Shown: positions 35,443 to 44,773, numbered from the stretch's first letter. The stretch: 64,000 nt of DNA from UMGS1781 sp045650705 (GCA_045650705.1 JAZRRK010000025.1:1-64000); one strand, 5' to 3'. Notes: generated from the letters alone by a model not told the origin. Translations and numbers: made by a program.

Positions 35443-35483
35443 AACCTTCACCTCAATTAAATATATGAGGTGAAGGTTTTTTT
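35441..35483. terminator. 15-bp hairpin between converging units
   Basis: A perfect 15-bp stem (35441-35455 with 35466-35480) with a ten-base loop is followed by Ts on the plus strand. On the minus strand it lies between the UgtP-like gene and the small DUF6774-like gene, whose ribosome binding site it encloses. It works as a terminator and may block translation of the small gene from read-through messages. Confidence 0.75.
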
Positions 35484-35487
35484 AATA

Positions 35488-36612
35488 CTAGCCTAATAAG
35501 ATTTTACAAATGTCTTTTGTAGAATTTTTCTTTGCAATTAATCTTGCTTTTATTTTCATACTTTGAAGTGCGTAAGGTGAATTAAATACGTCATAAAGTA
35601 TTTTTTCAATGTTAGCATTTTCTCTAATCCAAATTCCAGCTCCATTTTGCTCAACGTATTGTGCATTTTCTTCTTCTTGGCCAGGCAATGGATCTATTAT
35701 TATTAATGGCAATCCAGAGGCGAGGCTTTCTGTTGTTGTAAGCCCACCAGGTTTAGTAATAACTAAATCAGAAACACTCATAAGTTCAGGAACTTTATTA
35801 GTATAAGATAGAATCTTAACAGTATCTGCTGAGCGAGTTTCAGAAACCAATTCATCAAAACGTTCTTTCATTTTTTCATTTTTTCCTGCAATTGCAATTA
35901 CTTGTAGGTAAGGAAAATTACTTATAATTGATTTTAACATATTAAAAGTTTTATCTTTTCCAAAACCGTATTCTCCACCAGCGAAGAATAATATAGTTTT
36001 TTTATCAATAGATAAGTTATATTCATTTAAAACTTTTTCCTTATTATAATGAAGTAGAAATCTATTTGAAAGAGGAATTCCAGTAGCAAAAATTTTTTTG
36101 CCATTAACACCTCTATTTATCAATTCTTCTTTCATACCTTCATGAGCTACAAAGTAGTAATCAACGAAATTATTATGTACAATCCATTGGTTATGAGGAG
36201 CATAATCTGTCATAACAGTTGCTAAAGGACAACTAAATTTACCTTTTTCTTTTAGAAGTGCACACATTTGGCTACTAAAAGGATGAGTAGAAATCATTAA
36301 ATTAGGACTAAACTCCTGAATTAATTTATTAAGTTTAATAGCCATTACTTTATTAATAGAATTACTTAATTTGGAAAGACTACCATTTTCTGAACCATAA
36401 TATATTTGTTTCCAAATCCAACGAGCATTTTTAGAAAAATCAACATATGCTTTTGTAGTAACTTTATTTAAAATTTTATTAATGTATTCAATACAATCAA
36501 TTAATAAAATTTCAGAATCTGGATAACTATTTTCAATATAATCTTTAATATTTCTAGCAGCAGATAAATGTCCACCGCCATAAGAACCATAAAAAATTAA
36601 AATTTTATTCAC
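35488..36612 (-). CDS. UgtP/MGDG-synthase-like glycosyltransferase
   Basis: A 374-residue GT-B glycosyltransferase. It has the MGDG synthase N-domain (FYGSYGGGHLSAARNIKDYI, TDYAPHNQW), and a C-domain with ILFFAGGEYGFGK, NEK, and the nucleotide-sugar motif ITKPGGLTTTESLASGLPLIIIDPLPGQEEENAQYV. Family members add glucose or galactose to diacylglycerol, giving glycolipids and lipoteichoic acid anchors. It is a single-gene unit. It could supply glycolipid for the wall cluster at 39 kb. Confidence 0.9.
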   Translation of the reverse strand: MNKILIFYGSYGGGHLSAARNIKDYIENSYPDSEILLIDCIEYINKILNKVTTKAYVDFSKNARWIWKQIYYGSENGSLSKLSNSINKVMAIKLNKLIQEFSPNLMISTHPFSSQMCALLKEKGKFSCPLATVMTDYAPHNQWIVHNNFVDYYFVAHEGMKEELINRGVNGKKIFATGIPLSNRFLLHYNKEKVLNEYNLSIDKKTILFFAGGEYGFGKDKTFNMLKSIISNFPYLQVIAIAGKNEKMKERFDELVSETRSADTVKILSYTNKVPELMSVSDLVITKPGGLTTTESLASGLPLIIIDPLPGQEEENAQYVEQNGAGIWIRENANIEKILYDVFNSPYALQSMKIKARLIAKKNSTKDICKILLG

Positions 36613-36740
36613 AAAAACCTCCGTTTGAACAATTTAATAATAATATAGAATCAAAAATATTATACCATAAAATTTACAAAAAAAGAATATTTTAATAAAT
36701 TAAAGGAAAAATAAAGATAAATATTAACTAAAATCTAAAA

Positions 36741-36918
36741 TTATTAAATGAGAGAGTCGAGCGTTCGACCAGAGCTTGAATTAGAAATTGTTAAGCTTAC
36801 GAATGAGGGATGTTCCTGGAGGGAGCGAAAGCGGAAGCCTGAAGGAAAGAGGCTCATGAGTAAGCTATACAATTTCTATTAAAGCGTCGGGACACAGTGA
36901 GACGAATGAATTTAATAA
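36741..36918 (+). ncRNA. Structured RNA candidate
   Basis: The 354-base gap between the UgtP-like and SleB genes contains a nested structure. TTATTAAA (36741-36748) pairs with 36911-36918, and GTCGA with TCGAC at 36756-36760/36765-36769. A long helix is formed by AGAAATTGT (36783-36791) with 36869-36877, then a 2x2 internal loop, then AGCTTAC (36794-36800) with 36860-36866. Inside lie GCGAAAGC (GNRA tetraloop) and AGCCT/AGGCT (36836-36840/36850-36854). CGTC/GACG closes near 36885-36904. The segment is richer in G than its surroundings. Strand is inferred from the next gene. No known family recognised. Confidence 0.55.
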
Positions 36919-36966
36919 GTTTAGATTATATGATAAAACTTGTATAAATTATTAAAAAGGAGATTT

Positions 36967-37422
36967 ATGAAAAAGATAATTATATTAATAACAATTTTAT
37001 TGGTACCAATTGCATTAATCATATTTTCATATTCAAATGAAGAATTAGCACAAGGAGGCAGCCATACTTCAGATTTACAATTATTAGCAAGAGCAATAAA
37101 TGGAGAGGCAAGAGGAGAAAGTTATGAAGGACAAGTTGCAGTTGGTGCCGTTATATTAAATCGTGTAAAACACTCTGATTTTCCAAATACAATTGCAGGA
37201 GTTATATATCAACCAGGAGCATTTACAGCAGTATCAGATGGTCAAATAAACCATCCAATAGATGAAAATTCAACAGTATATAAAGCTGCACAAGATGCAA
37301 TGAATGGTTGGGATCCAACAAATGGATGTATATATTATTTTAATCCAAATACAGCTACAAGTAGCTGGATTTGGTCAAAAACGATAGTTAAGACAATTGG
37401 AAAACATCACTTCTGTATATAA
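36967..37422 (+). CDS. sleB: Spore cortex-lytic enzyme-like hydrolase (SleB/CwlJ domain)
   Basis: A 151-residue protein. AAAGGAG precedes ATG 36967. Residues ~1-22 are a signal or anchor helix (KKIIILITILLVPIALIIF). The hydrolase domain has LLARAINGEARGESYEGQVAVGAVILNRV, with catalytic Glu in GEARGE, then FPNTIAGVIYQPGAFTAVSDGQIN and the closing YYFNPNTATSSWIWS and TIGKHHFC, all typical of hydrolase family 2. SleB degrades spore cortex in germination. It lacks the N-terminal peptidoglycan-binding domain of Bacillus SleB. ypeB follows after 19 bases, supporting the call. Confidence 0.92.
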   Translation: MKKIIILITILLVPIALIIFSYSNEELAQGGSHTSDLQLLARAINGEARGESYEGQVAVGAVILNRVKHSDFPNTIAGVIYQPGAFTAVSDGQINHPIDENSTVYKAAQDAMNGWDPTNGCIYYFNPNTATSSWIWSKTIVKTIGKHHFCI

Positions 37423-37441
37423 AATTTAAAGGAGAGATATA

Positions 37442-38818
37442 ATGAAAAATAATATTTTAAAAACAATGAAAAAAAATTATATGTATGGTGTTGCTATTGT
37501 ATTAATAATAGCAATAATAGTAATGGCAATACTTTGGTATAGACAAAAAAGTGAATATATAATAGCAACAGAAAATAGCTATAATTTAGCCTTTTATGAG
37601 CTAATAGATTATATTAATGATGTGGAAAATTATTTGGCAAAATCAATGATTACAAGCTCATCAGAACATGGAGCAGAAACTTTAATACATGTGTGGAGGC
37701 AGGCAAACTTAGCACAAGTATATTTATCACAATTGCCAATATCAACAAACGAATTATCAAATACAGCTAAATTTCTAAATCAAGTAAGTGATTATAGCCA
37801 TACATTAGCCAAAAAAGCTATAGATGGAGAGGACTTAACTCAAGAGGATTTAGATAATTTAAAAACTTTACACGATTATTCAGTAGATTTAAGAAATACT
37901 TTAGAACAACTATCATCAGATATGAATAATGGAAAAATAAGTTGGAAAGAACTAACAGAAGATCTAGATACAACATTTGCACAACAGGTAGATAATTTAT
38001 CTGCAACAAGTTTCAGTAATATAGATGAAAATTTTGGAGAATATGAAGGTTTAATATATGATGGTGCATATTCAGAACATATAGAAAGTTCTGAAAAGAA
38101 AGGTTTAGTAGGAGAAGATGTAACAGAAGAGCAGGCAAAACAAAAAGCAATAAGTTTTATAGGTGAAGATAGAGTTGGGGATATAAAGTTAAATGGATTA
38201 GTTGAAAATGGAGATATAGTAGTATACGATTTTTCAATAACAGTAAAAGATGGAGATAAAAATAATCCATTAACAATATCAATATCAAAAAAAGGTGGGC
38301 ATATTGTAGTTGCAAATTATAATCGTGAAGTTACAGAAGAAAAAATACAAATAGAAGAAGCAAATCAAATTGGAAAAGATTTCTTAAATAATCTAGGAAT
38401 ACCAGATATGGAACCGACTTACTATTTAAAACAAGGCGGAGCAGTTACAATAAATTATGCATATAAACAAGAAGATGTAATAATATATCCGGATTTAATA
38501 AAAGTTAAGATTGCATTAGATAATGGGGAAGTATTAGGAATAGAAACAACTGGTTATTTAAATAATCATACAGAAAGAACTATTGAAACACCTTCTATAA
38601 CAATGGGTGAAGCAAAAGATTCATTAAATAATAAATTAGAAATAACAAGTGAAGGGTTGGCAATAATTCCAACAGAATGGAATACAGAAATATTTTGTTA
38701 TGAATTTAAGGGTAAGATAAATGATACAGACTTTTTAGTATATGTAAATGCAGATACTGGAGAAGAAGAGAATATATTAGTTATTATTGAAACTCAAGAC
38801 GGAATTTTAACTCAGTAA
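37442..38818 (+). CDS. ypeB: Germination protein YpeB
   Basis: A 458-residue protein with an N-terminal membrane segment (~14-32), a long helical region (~40-200) and PepSY-type repeats in the C-terminal half (EEQAKQKAISFIGEDRVGDIKLNG, GDIVVYDFSI, then GEAKDSLNNKLEI). YpeB holds and stabilises SleB in dormant spores and lies next to it in most spore formers. An AAAGGAG site precedes its ATG. The pair forms an operon. Confidence 0.93.
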   Translation: MKNNILKTMKKNYMYGVAIVLIIAIIVMAILWYRQKSEYIIATENSYNLAFYELIDYINDVENYLAKSMITSSSEHGAETLIHVWRQANLAQVYLSQLPISTNELSNTAKFLNQVSDYSHTLAKKAIDGEDLTQEDLDNLKTLHDYSVDLRNTLEQLSSDMNNGKISWKELTEDLDTTFAQQVDNLSATSFSNIDENFGEYEGLIYDGAYSEHIESSEKKGLVGEDVTEEQAKQKAISFIGEDRVGDIKLNGLVENGDIVVYDFSITVKDGDKNNPLTISISKKGGHIVVANYNREVTEEKIQIEEANQIGKDFLNNLGIPDMEPTYYLKQGGAVTINYAYKQEDVIIYPDLIKVKIALDNGEVLGIETTGYLNNHTERTIETPSITMGEAKDSLNNKLEITSEGLAIIPTEWNTEIFCYEFKGKINDTDFLVYVNADTGEEENILVIIETQDGILTQ

Positions 38819-38872
38819 TTTTAAATTGAAAAAATTGCCTCGTGTTAAATCAAAAAAAATACACATAATAAA

Positions 38873-38910
38873 CTTAGAAAAATGAATTACTTTAAGTCCA
38901 TTTTTCTAAG
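38873..38910 (+). promoter_or_regulatory. 12-bp hairpin abutting the ribosome binding site of the spore protein
   Basis: CTTAGAAAAATG (38873-38884) pairs perfectly with 38899-38910; the AAGGAGG site starts at its right edge. It may stabilise the 5' end of the message or limit translation. Upstream CATAATA near 38864 resembles a SigF/SigG -10 element, without a clear -35. Confidence 0.55.
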
Positions 38911-38922
38911 GAGGATTTTAAG

Positions 38923-39090
38923 ATGTCTACAAATAAGAACTTAATGTCTGAAAGTTTAAAAGCAGAAATAGCAAAAGAATTAGGAGTATATGATATAGTA
39001 AAACGTGATGGTGGGTGGAGCAACGTATCTTCAAAACAGTGTGGATCAATGGTTGCAAAGGCGATAGAGATAGCAAATAGAAAAGTATAA
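38923..39090 (+). CDS. Alpha/beta-type small acid-soluble spore protein
   Basis: A 55-residue protein. AEIAKELGV near residue 14 matches the germination-protease cleavage region, and KRDGGWSNVSSKQCGSMVAKAIEIA matches the conserved DNA-binding second helix region of these proteins. They coat spore DNA and protect it from UV and heat, and serve as an amino-acid store at germination. AAGGAGG precedes the ATG. Expression in the forespore would be expected from SigG. Confidence 0.93.
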   Translation: MSTNKNLMSESLKAEIAKELGVYDIVKRDGGWSNVSSKQCGSMVAKAIEIANRKV

Positions 39091-39111
39091 GTAGAATTAA
39101 ATGTATCATGA

Positions 39112-39139
39112 TAGGAACCCAATTGGGTTCCTAATTTTT
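39112..39139 (+). terminator. Terminator after the spore protein
   Basis: TAGGAACCC (39112-39120) pairs with 39125-39133 around an AATT loop and is followed by ATTTTTG. Confidence 0.88.
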
Positions 39140-39176
39140 GTGTAAAAATTTATAAATTCAATAATAAGGTAAAGGG

Positions 39177-39205
39177 TTGATTATTTAAGTGTTTTGTTAT
39201 ATAAT
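39177..39205 (+). promoter_or_regulatory. Promoter of the wall-polysaccharide cluster
   Basis: TTGATT (39177-39182) and TATAAT (39200-39205) are spaced by 17 bases, 24 bases before the first gene. With the short gaps and overlaps downstream, it could drive all genes to 50574. Confidence 0.75.
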
Positions 39206-39228
39206 TAGGCAGATATTGGAGGAAAAAT

Positions 39229-40017
39229 ATGTTATTTAAAAACGTAATTATAAATCTAAAGAAATATTCTTTTTTATTACAGCAATTAGTAAGTAGAGAT
39301 TTTAAAGTGAAATATAAAAGATCATTTTTAGGAGTGCTTTGGAGCTTATTATATCCAATCCTAACTATGATTGTAATGGCAATAGTTTTTTCAAATATAT
39401 TTAGAATGAGTACACCAGGAGTAAGCTATCTAGCATATTTACTTTCAGGTCTAGTAATGTTCAACTATTTTAGTGAAGCAACAAATTTATCTATGAGCTC
39501 AGTAGTAGCAAATTTTCAATTAATAAATAAAATATACATACCAAAATATATATTTCCATTATCTAAATGCTTATTTGTAGGAATTAACTTTTTATTAACA
39601 CTTATACCATTATATATTGTTTTAATTGCTACAGGAACAGGAATAAACATATATCATTTATTTTTACCATATACATTTATTTGTTTATTTATGTTTACAT
39701 TGGGTATGGGACTTATATTATCAACAATATCAGTATTTCTAAGAGATATGTTTTATATTTATGGAATCATAGTAATGATGTGGACGTATTTAACACCAAT
39801 AATGTATGATATATCAATGATATCAGAAAAATTACAAATAGTTTTAAAATTAAACCCATTATATCACTATATAAATTTTGCGAGAGAGATAATTTTATAT
39901 GGAAGAATTCCTCAGCTATTTACTTGGGGAATATGCTTAGTTTCATCAGTAGCTGTACTAATAATAGGATTATTAATTTTCAAAAAGAATCAAGATAAAT
40001 TTATATACTATATGTAG
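39229..40017 (+). CDS. ABC-2 polysaccharide/teichoic acid export permease (TagG/Wzm type)
   Basis: A 262-residue permease with six hydrophobic segments. The N-terminus FLLQQLVSRDFKVKYKRSFLGVLWSLLYPILTMIVMAIVF is the ABC-2 polysaccharide exporter signature, and MWTYLTPIMYDISMI plus NPLYHYINFAREIILYGRIP are also typical. It exports lipid-linked wall polymer with the ATPase that follows eight bases later. GGAGG precedes the ATG. Confidence 0.92.
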   Translation: MLFKNVIINLKKYSFLLQQLVSRDFKVKYKRSFLGVLWSLLYPILTMIVMAIVFSNIFRMSTPGVSYLAYLLSGLVMFNYFSEATNLSMSSVVANFQLINKIYIPKYIFPLSKCLFVGINFLLTLIPLYIVLIATGTGINIYHLFLPYTFICLFMFTLGMGLILSTISVFLRDMFYIYGIIVMMWTYLTPIMYDISMISEKLQIVLKLNPLYHYINFAREIILYGRIPQLFTWGICLVSSVAVLIIGLLIFKKNQDKFIYYM

Positions 40018-40025
40018 GAGGAAAA

Positions 40026-40763
40026 ATGATAAAAGTAAATGATGTTTCTATGAGATTTAATCTAGGAATAGAAAAAAATTTTTCACTAAAATTATTTTTT
40101 ATAAATATATTTAAATCTAAAAAGAATAAACCTAAGAAGGAAGAATTTTGGGCATTAAAGAATGTAGGTTTTGAAGTAAAAAAGGGAGAAGTAGTGGGAT
40201 TTATTGGAAGTAATGGAGCTGGTAAATCAACATTATTAAAAATAATAGCAGGTGTTATGAAACCTACAAAAGGTACAGTAGAAACATATGGAAATATCTG
40301 CCCGATGATTGAATTGGGGGCAGGGTTTGATATGGATTTAACTGCAAGAGAAAATATATTTTTAAATGGAGCAGTTTTGGGTTATAGTAGAGAATTTATA
40401 GAAGAGAAATTTGATGAGATAGTAGATTTTTCTGAGTTAAGAGATTTTTTAGATGTTCCAGTAAGAAACTTCTCATCAGGTATGACAGCTAGATTAGCTT
40501 TCTCAATAGCTACAATAGTTGACCCAGAAATACTAATAGTAGATGAAATATTATCAGTAGGAGATATGGCTTTTCAACAAAAAAGTGAAGCAAAAATGAA
40601 AAGCATGATTGGTGGGGGAACAACAGTAATGTTTGTTTCTCATTCAATTGAACAGATAGGAAAGATATGCGATAGGGTAGTATGGTTAGAGCATGGACAA
40701 GTTAAGAAAATAGGACCTGCAAAAGAAATTTGTGAAGAATACGTAAAAAGTATTAACTGCTAG
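40026..40763 (+). CDS. ABC transporter ATPase for polysaccharide export (TagH/Wzt type)
   Basis: A 245-residue ATPase. Walker A is GSNGAGKST near residue 63, the signature FSSGMTARLAFSIA is near 150, and Walker B is ILIVDEILSVGD. The N-terminal extension with basic residues before FWALKNVGFEVKKGE is characteristic of TagH/Wzt proteins. It has no C-terminal sugar-binding domain, so chain length is probably not sensed here as in some Wzt proteins. It powers the permease at 39229. Confidence 0.93.
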   Translation: MIKVNDVSMRFNLGIEKNFSLKLFFINIFKSKKNKPKKEEFWALKNVGFEVKKGEVVGFIGSNGAGKSTLLKIIAGVMKPTKGTVETYGNICPMIELGAGFDMDLTARENIFLNGAVLGYSREFIEEKFDEIVDFSELRDFLDVPVRNFSSGMTARLAFSIATIVDPEILIVDEILSVGDMAFQQKSEAKMKSMIGGGTTVMFVSHSIEQIGKICDRVVWLEHGQVKKIGPAKEICEEYVKSINC

Positions 40764-40819
40764 AAATATGCTTAATAGGCAGGTTAAAATCTAAATATTA
40801 AGAGAGATAAGGGAGAACG

Positions 40820-42100
40820 ATGAATAAATTTAAAAGGATAACCGCTTCAATAAAAACAAATGGAATAATAGGATTTATAATTAAGTTCTTGAAGAAAGTT
40901 ACATATAGGATATTTGTTAAACTTGATAATATGGATGTAAAAAGATGCTATAAACGTAGAAGAAAAAGGATAGAGAACAAGAAAGAAAAATATGAAGAAT
41001 TAGAAGAACTATGTAAAAATGAAAAATATAAATATATTTTTGTATTTTATCCATATACAGAATGGAATTTGCCAATATTTCAAAGACCTCAACAAATTGC
41101 CCTACAATTATCTAAAAGAGATGATGTATTATATTTTTTCTGTACAGCTAATTGTATGTATGATAATGTGGATGTATATAAAAAGATTAATGAAAACTTA
41201 TATATAACAACAGAATTTGATTATTTATTTAATATAAAAACTAAAAAAAGAGTATTACATTTATATTCTACGGATATAATATCTAAAACATCATTGATAA
41301 AAAAGGCATTAGATAAAAAAGATAAAATATTATATGAATATATAGATGAAATACATGAAGACATAACTTCTAGTATACCAGAAGAATTTATTGAAAAGCA
41401 TAACTTTATAATGAATAATGAAAAATGTTATATAGTTGCAACAGCTGATAAATTATATAATGATGTAAAGAAAATAAGAAAGAGCAATTTTATATTAGCA
41501 ACTAATGGGGTAACAATAGAAGATTTTAAAATAGATAAAACAGTACAGACACCAGTAAAACTTCAGGAAATAAAAGAAAAATACAAAAACACAATAGGAT
41601 ATTATGGAGCTCTTGCAAAATGGTTTGATTATGAGTTAATGGATAAAGTAGCAAAAAAATATCCAGAGTATGCAATAATTCTAATAGGTCTAGAATATGA
41701 CAAATCTTTAAAAAAGAGTGGATTACTTGAAAATGAAAACGTATATTATTTAGGAAAAATAAATTATAAAGAATTAATTAATTATGCTGCAAGAATGGAT
41801 TTACTAACAATACCATTTTTGATTAATGAAATAACAGAATCAACATCACCAGTAAAATTGTTTGAATATATGGCAATACAGAAGCCTATACTAACAACGA
41901 ACATGAGAGAATGTAAAAAATATAAAAGTGTGAATATAGCAAAAAATCATCAGGAATTTATTAACATGATACCAAAGGTGATAGAAAAAGAAAATGATAA
42001 AAATTATAAAAAATTATTATTAGAAGAAGCAAAACAAAATACTTGGGAACAAAAGTCAAAAGATATTATTGACCTTTTAAAAAGGAGAAAGACTAAATGA
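40820..42100 (+). CDS. TuaH-like glycosyltransferase, copy 1
   Basis: A 426-residue GT-B type glycosyltransferase. FQRPQQIALQLSKR near residue 90 matches the RPQ/HxxA motif of TuaH-like family proteins, YYGALAKWFDYELMDKVAKKYPEYAIILIG follows, and PVKLFEYMAIQKPILTTNM is the sugar-nucleotide site. Residues 1-60 form a basic helical extension. A second copy lies at 43466. It probably adds a sugar to the wall polymer. The next gene overlaps its end by four bases. Confidence 0.85.
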   Translation: MNKFKRITASIKTNGIIGFIIKFLKKVTYRIFVKLDNMDVKRCYKRRRKRIENKKEKYEELEELCKNEKYKYIFVFYPYTEWNLPIFQRPQQIALQLSKRDDVLYFFCTANCMYDNVDVYKKINENLYITTEFDYLFNIKTKKRVLHLYSTDIISKTSLIKKALDKKDKILYEYIDEIHEDITSSIPEEFIEKHNFIMNNEKCYIVATADKLYNDVKKIRKSNFILATNGVTIEDFKIDKTVQTPVKLQEIKEKYKNTIGYYGALAKWFDYELMDKVAKKYPEYAIILIGLEYDKSLKKSGLLENENVYYLGKINYKELINYAARMDLLTIPFLINEITESTSPVKLFEYMAIQKPILTTNMRECKKYKSVNIAKNHQEFINMIPKVIEKENDKNYKKLLLEEAKQNTWEQKSKDIIDLLKRRKTK

Positions 42101-43542
42101 AAAAAATTATAAATAAAATGTCAGAGATAGGATTGATATATGCATTGCCAATAGCTTTAATATTTATAATAGCATTACTTGCATATTGGCCAGGAATACT
42201 CGTAAGTGATGCATTAGTACAATGGAATCAAGTGCAAACAGGTGAATATACTACATGGCATCCTGTATTTAATACATTATATATTTTCCTAATATCTCGA
42301 ATTTTTAATACACCTGGATTTGTAATTTTAGTCCAATGTTGTTTTATGGCATTTGTAATGGGCTACTTTATGAGCAGACTAAATAAATATTACAATGTTA
42401 ACAAAAAATATTTAATCATATCAAGTATATTGTTTGCAATAGTGCCATTAAATTATAATTTTGCAGTAACTTTATTAAAAGATATAATGTATTCTGCATT
42501 TATAGTTTTACTATCTGCAATGATATTAGACATAATAAACAATAAAGATTATTTTAAAAAATTAAGAAACATAATTGCATTAGCAATAACACTATTGTTT
42601 ATTTCATTATTTAGACATAATGGAATAATAGTAGTATTTCTATTCTTAATAACAATGGTAATTATGTATAGAAAAGAAAAATTAGTATATATACTAATTG
42701 CAATATGGACAATAGTATATTTATTATTAAATACAGTAGTAGTAGACTTATTAAATGTTCAAGAAGCAAGTTATGCAAATACTTATGGACCAATTTCGCA
42801 TATAATGGCAAGATTATTAAACGAAGATAAAGTTAGTTTAACTGAAGAGGAGATACAGGAATTATCAAAATATGTAGATGTACAAAAATTAAAAGAAACA
42901 TATAATCAATATAATATGGATTATAGTATAAATTCACAAAATATAGATGCAATAAAAGAAAATGGATCTGAATATATGAAATTTGCTGTAAAAGTATTTT
43001 TAAAGCATCCGCTTATTGTAATAAAACATTATATTAAATTGACATCTTTCTTATATAGTCCAATTCCATTTAAAGACTCTTATACAGTCGGAATGTTTAC
43101 AGAAACAGATTTATGGTTATATAAAGATGTATATCCAGAATTAGAGGAAAATTCAAAAATACCAGCATTATTAGATATATTACAAGAACAAACAGTAAAA
43201 TTCCAAAGTGGAAAAATAGGAACATTATTACTTAGACCGGCAGGATATATGTATATTAGCATTATATCTATGATAATAATTGCATATATATTAAAAAATA
43301 AAAAGGTAATATTAATTTTGTTACCAATTATATTTAACACAATAAGCCTTGCACCTGCAATTCCAGTTGCAATGACAAGATATGTATATTCTACAATGTT
43401 ATTATTCTGGGTTACAACAACATGGATAATATATGTCATAGTAAAAAAATGGAGAGAAAAGAATTATGAAAGAAAAGATGGAAAAACTATTAGTAGTTCT
43501 AAAAAAAGATGGAATAATAAAGACAACAAAAAAGATATTTAG
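42097..43542 (+). CDS. Multi-pass membrane protein, GT-C-like (DUF6020-type)
   Basis: A 481-residue protein with about ten membrane segments. Near the N-terminus LLAYWPGILVSDALVQWNQVQTGEYTTWHPVFNTLYIF resembles the first outer loop of GT-C glycosyltransferases and DUF6020 proteins, with an acidic residue (D) in the position used for catalysis. VTLLKDIMYSAFIVLLSA and the extracellular ~100-residue loop are also family-like. It may transfer sugars from a lipid carrier to the polymer on the outer side. It overlaps both neighbours. Confidence 0.75.
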   Translation: MKKIINKMSEIGLIYALPIALIFIIALLAYWPGILVSDALVQWNQVQTGEYTTWHPVFNTLYIFLISRIFNTPGFVILVQCCFMAFVMGYFMSRLNKYYNVNKKYLIISSILFAIVPLNYNFAVTLLKDIMYSAFIVLLSAMILDIINNKDYFKKLRNIIALAITLLFISLFRHNGIIVVFLFLITMVIMYRKEKLVYILIAIWTIVYLLLNTVVVDLLNVQEASYANTYGPISHIMARLLNEDKVSLTEEEIQELSKYVDVQKLKETYNQYNMDYSINSQNIDAIKENGSEYMKFAVKVFLKHPLIVIKHYIKLTSFLYSPIPFKDSYTVGMFTETDLWLYKDVYPELEENSKIPALLDILQEQTVKFQSGKIGTLLLRPAGYMYISIISMIIIAYILKNKKVILILLPIIFNTISLAPAIPVAMTRYVYSTMLLFWVTTTWIIYVIVKKWREKNYERKDGKTISSSKKRWNNKDNKKDI

Positions 43543-44773
43543 ATATGCATATATAAATTATTTATCAAAACTGAACTTAATATCGTATATTAAAGGAATA
43601 TTTAATAAGAAAGAATACAGGAAACAAATAAATGAAATTCTAGAAGATAGGTATGATAGAATTATCATTTGGAAAAGTACGTTTGGTTGGGATGTGCCAT
43701 TATTCCAAAGACCACAGCACATTGCACGAAATCTTGCAAAAAATAACTGTTTAATGCTTTATGAAGTTACTGAAATGACAGATAAAGTTTCATCAATAAA
43801 AAAGCAATCTGAAAATTTATATCTTGTAAATTTTAATAATAGAGCATTAAAAAATATAATATTCAAAAAAATAAAAGAAAAATCATGTGAGAAGTATATT
43901 CAAATATATTCTACAGATTTTACAATGCCAATAAAAGAGCTTAAAAAATATATAGATAATGGATATAAAATAATATATGAATATATTGATGACTTAAGTC
44001 CAGAAATAGTGGGATCAAAAGCATTACCACAAAACCTAACAGATAAATACAATTATGCTATTGAAGATAAGGAAAATGTGTTTATTGTAGTTACAGCGGA
44101 GGATTTAGAAAAAGACATATTATCAAAAAGAGGAAAAGAAAAATTAGTATTTTCATCAAATGGTGTTGATTATGAGCATTTTCAAAACATAGATAAAAAT
44201 TATAAATATGACGAAAAATTTGAAAGCATTTTAAAAAGTGGAAAGAAAATAATAGGATACTATGGAGCTTTAGCTACTTGGTTTGATTATGATATGATAA
44301 AATACTTATCTAAAAAAAGACCAGAATACAACATAGTGCTTCTAGGAGTAAAATATGATGACACATATGATAAATCTAATATAGAAAAGCAAAAAAATAT
44401 TTACTTCTTAGGTTCAAAATCATATAATGAACTTCAAAATTATTCAAGTAAATTTGATGTATGTACAATACCATTTGTAATTAATGATATTACAAATGCA
44501 ACATCTCCATTAAAATTATTTGAATACATGGCTTTAAGTAAGCCAATAGTAACAACTAATATGAAAGAATGTAGAAAGTACGAGTCAGTATTTATAGCAA
44601 ATAATAAAGAAGAATTTATTAGCCTAGTAGATAAAGCAGTAGAATTATCAGATAAAAAAACAGATGAATATTATAATATACTAAAAAAAGAAGCATTAGA
44701 TAATACTTGGGAGGAAAAAGCTAAAAGCATAATAAAAATGATAGAGCAATACGAGATAGACAGAAAAGAATAA
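43466..44773 (+). CDS. TuaH-like glycosyltransferase, copy 2
   Basis: A 435-residue paralogue of the gene at 40820. FGWDVPLFQRPQHIARNLA, GYYGALATWFDYDMIKYLSKKRPEYNIVLLG and SPLKLFEYMALSKPIVTTNMKECRK match it closely. Its start lies 77 bases inside the end of the membrane protein gene, in another frame; this start is supported by matching N-terminal helices in both copies. It probably adds a second residue to the polymer. Confidence 0.85.
   Translation: MKEKMEKLLVVLKKDGIIKTTKKIFRYAYINYLSKLNLISYIKGIFNKKEYRKQINEILEDRYDRIIIWKSTFGWDVPLFQRPQHIARNLAKNNCLMLYEVTEMTDKVSSIKKQSENLYLVNFNNRALKNIIFKKIKEKSCEKYIQIYSTDFTMPIKELKKYIDNGYKIIYEYIDDLSPEIVGSKALPQNLTDKYNYAIEDKENVFIVVTAEDLEKDILSKRGKEKLVFSSNGVDYEHFQNIDKNYKYDEKFESILKSGKKIIGYYGALATWFDYDMIKYLSKKRPEYNIVLLGVKYDDTYDKSNIEKQKNIYFLGSKSYNELQNYSSKFDVCTIPFVINDITNATSPLKLFEYMALSKPIVTTNMKECRKYESVFIANNKEEFISLVDKAVELSDKKTDEYYNILKKEALDNTWEEKAKSIIKMIEQYEIDRKE

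Noticed and set aside
43080..43439. Minus-strand 119-residue frame inside the GT-C-like gene
   Set aside because: Hydrophobic antisense of membrane-protein codons, a common artefact.
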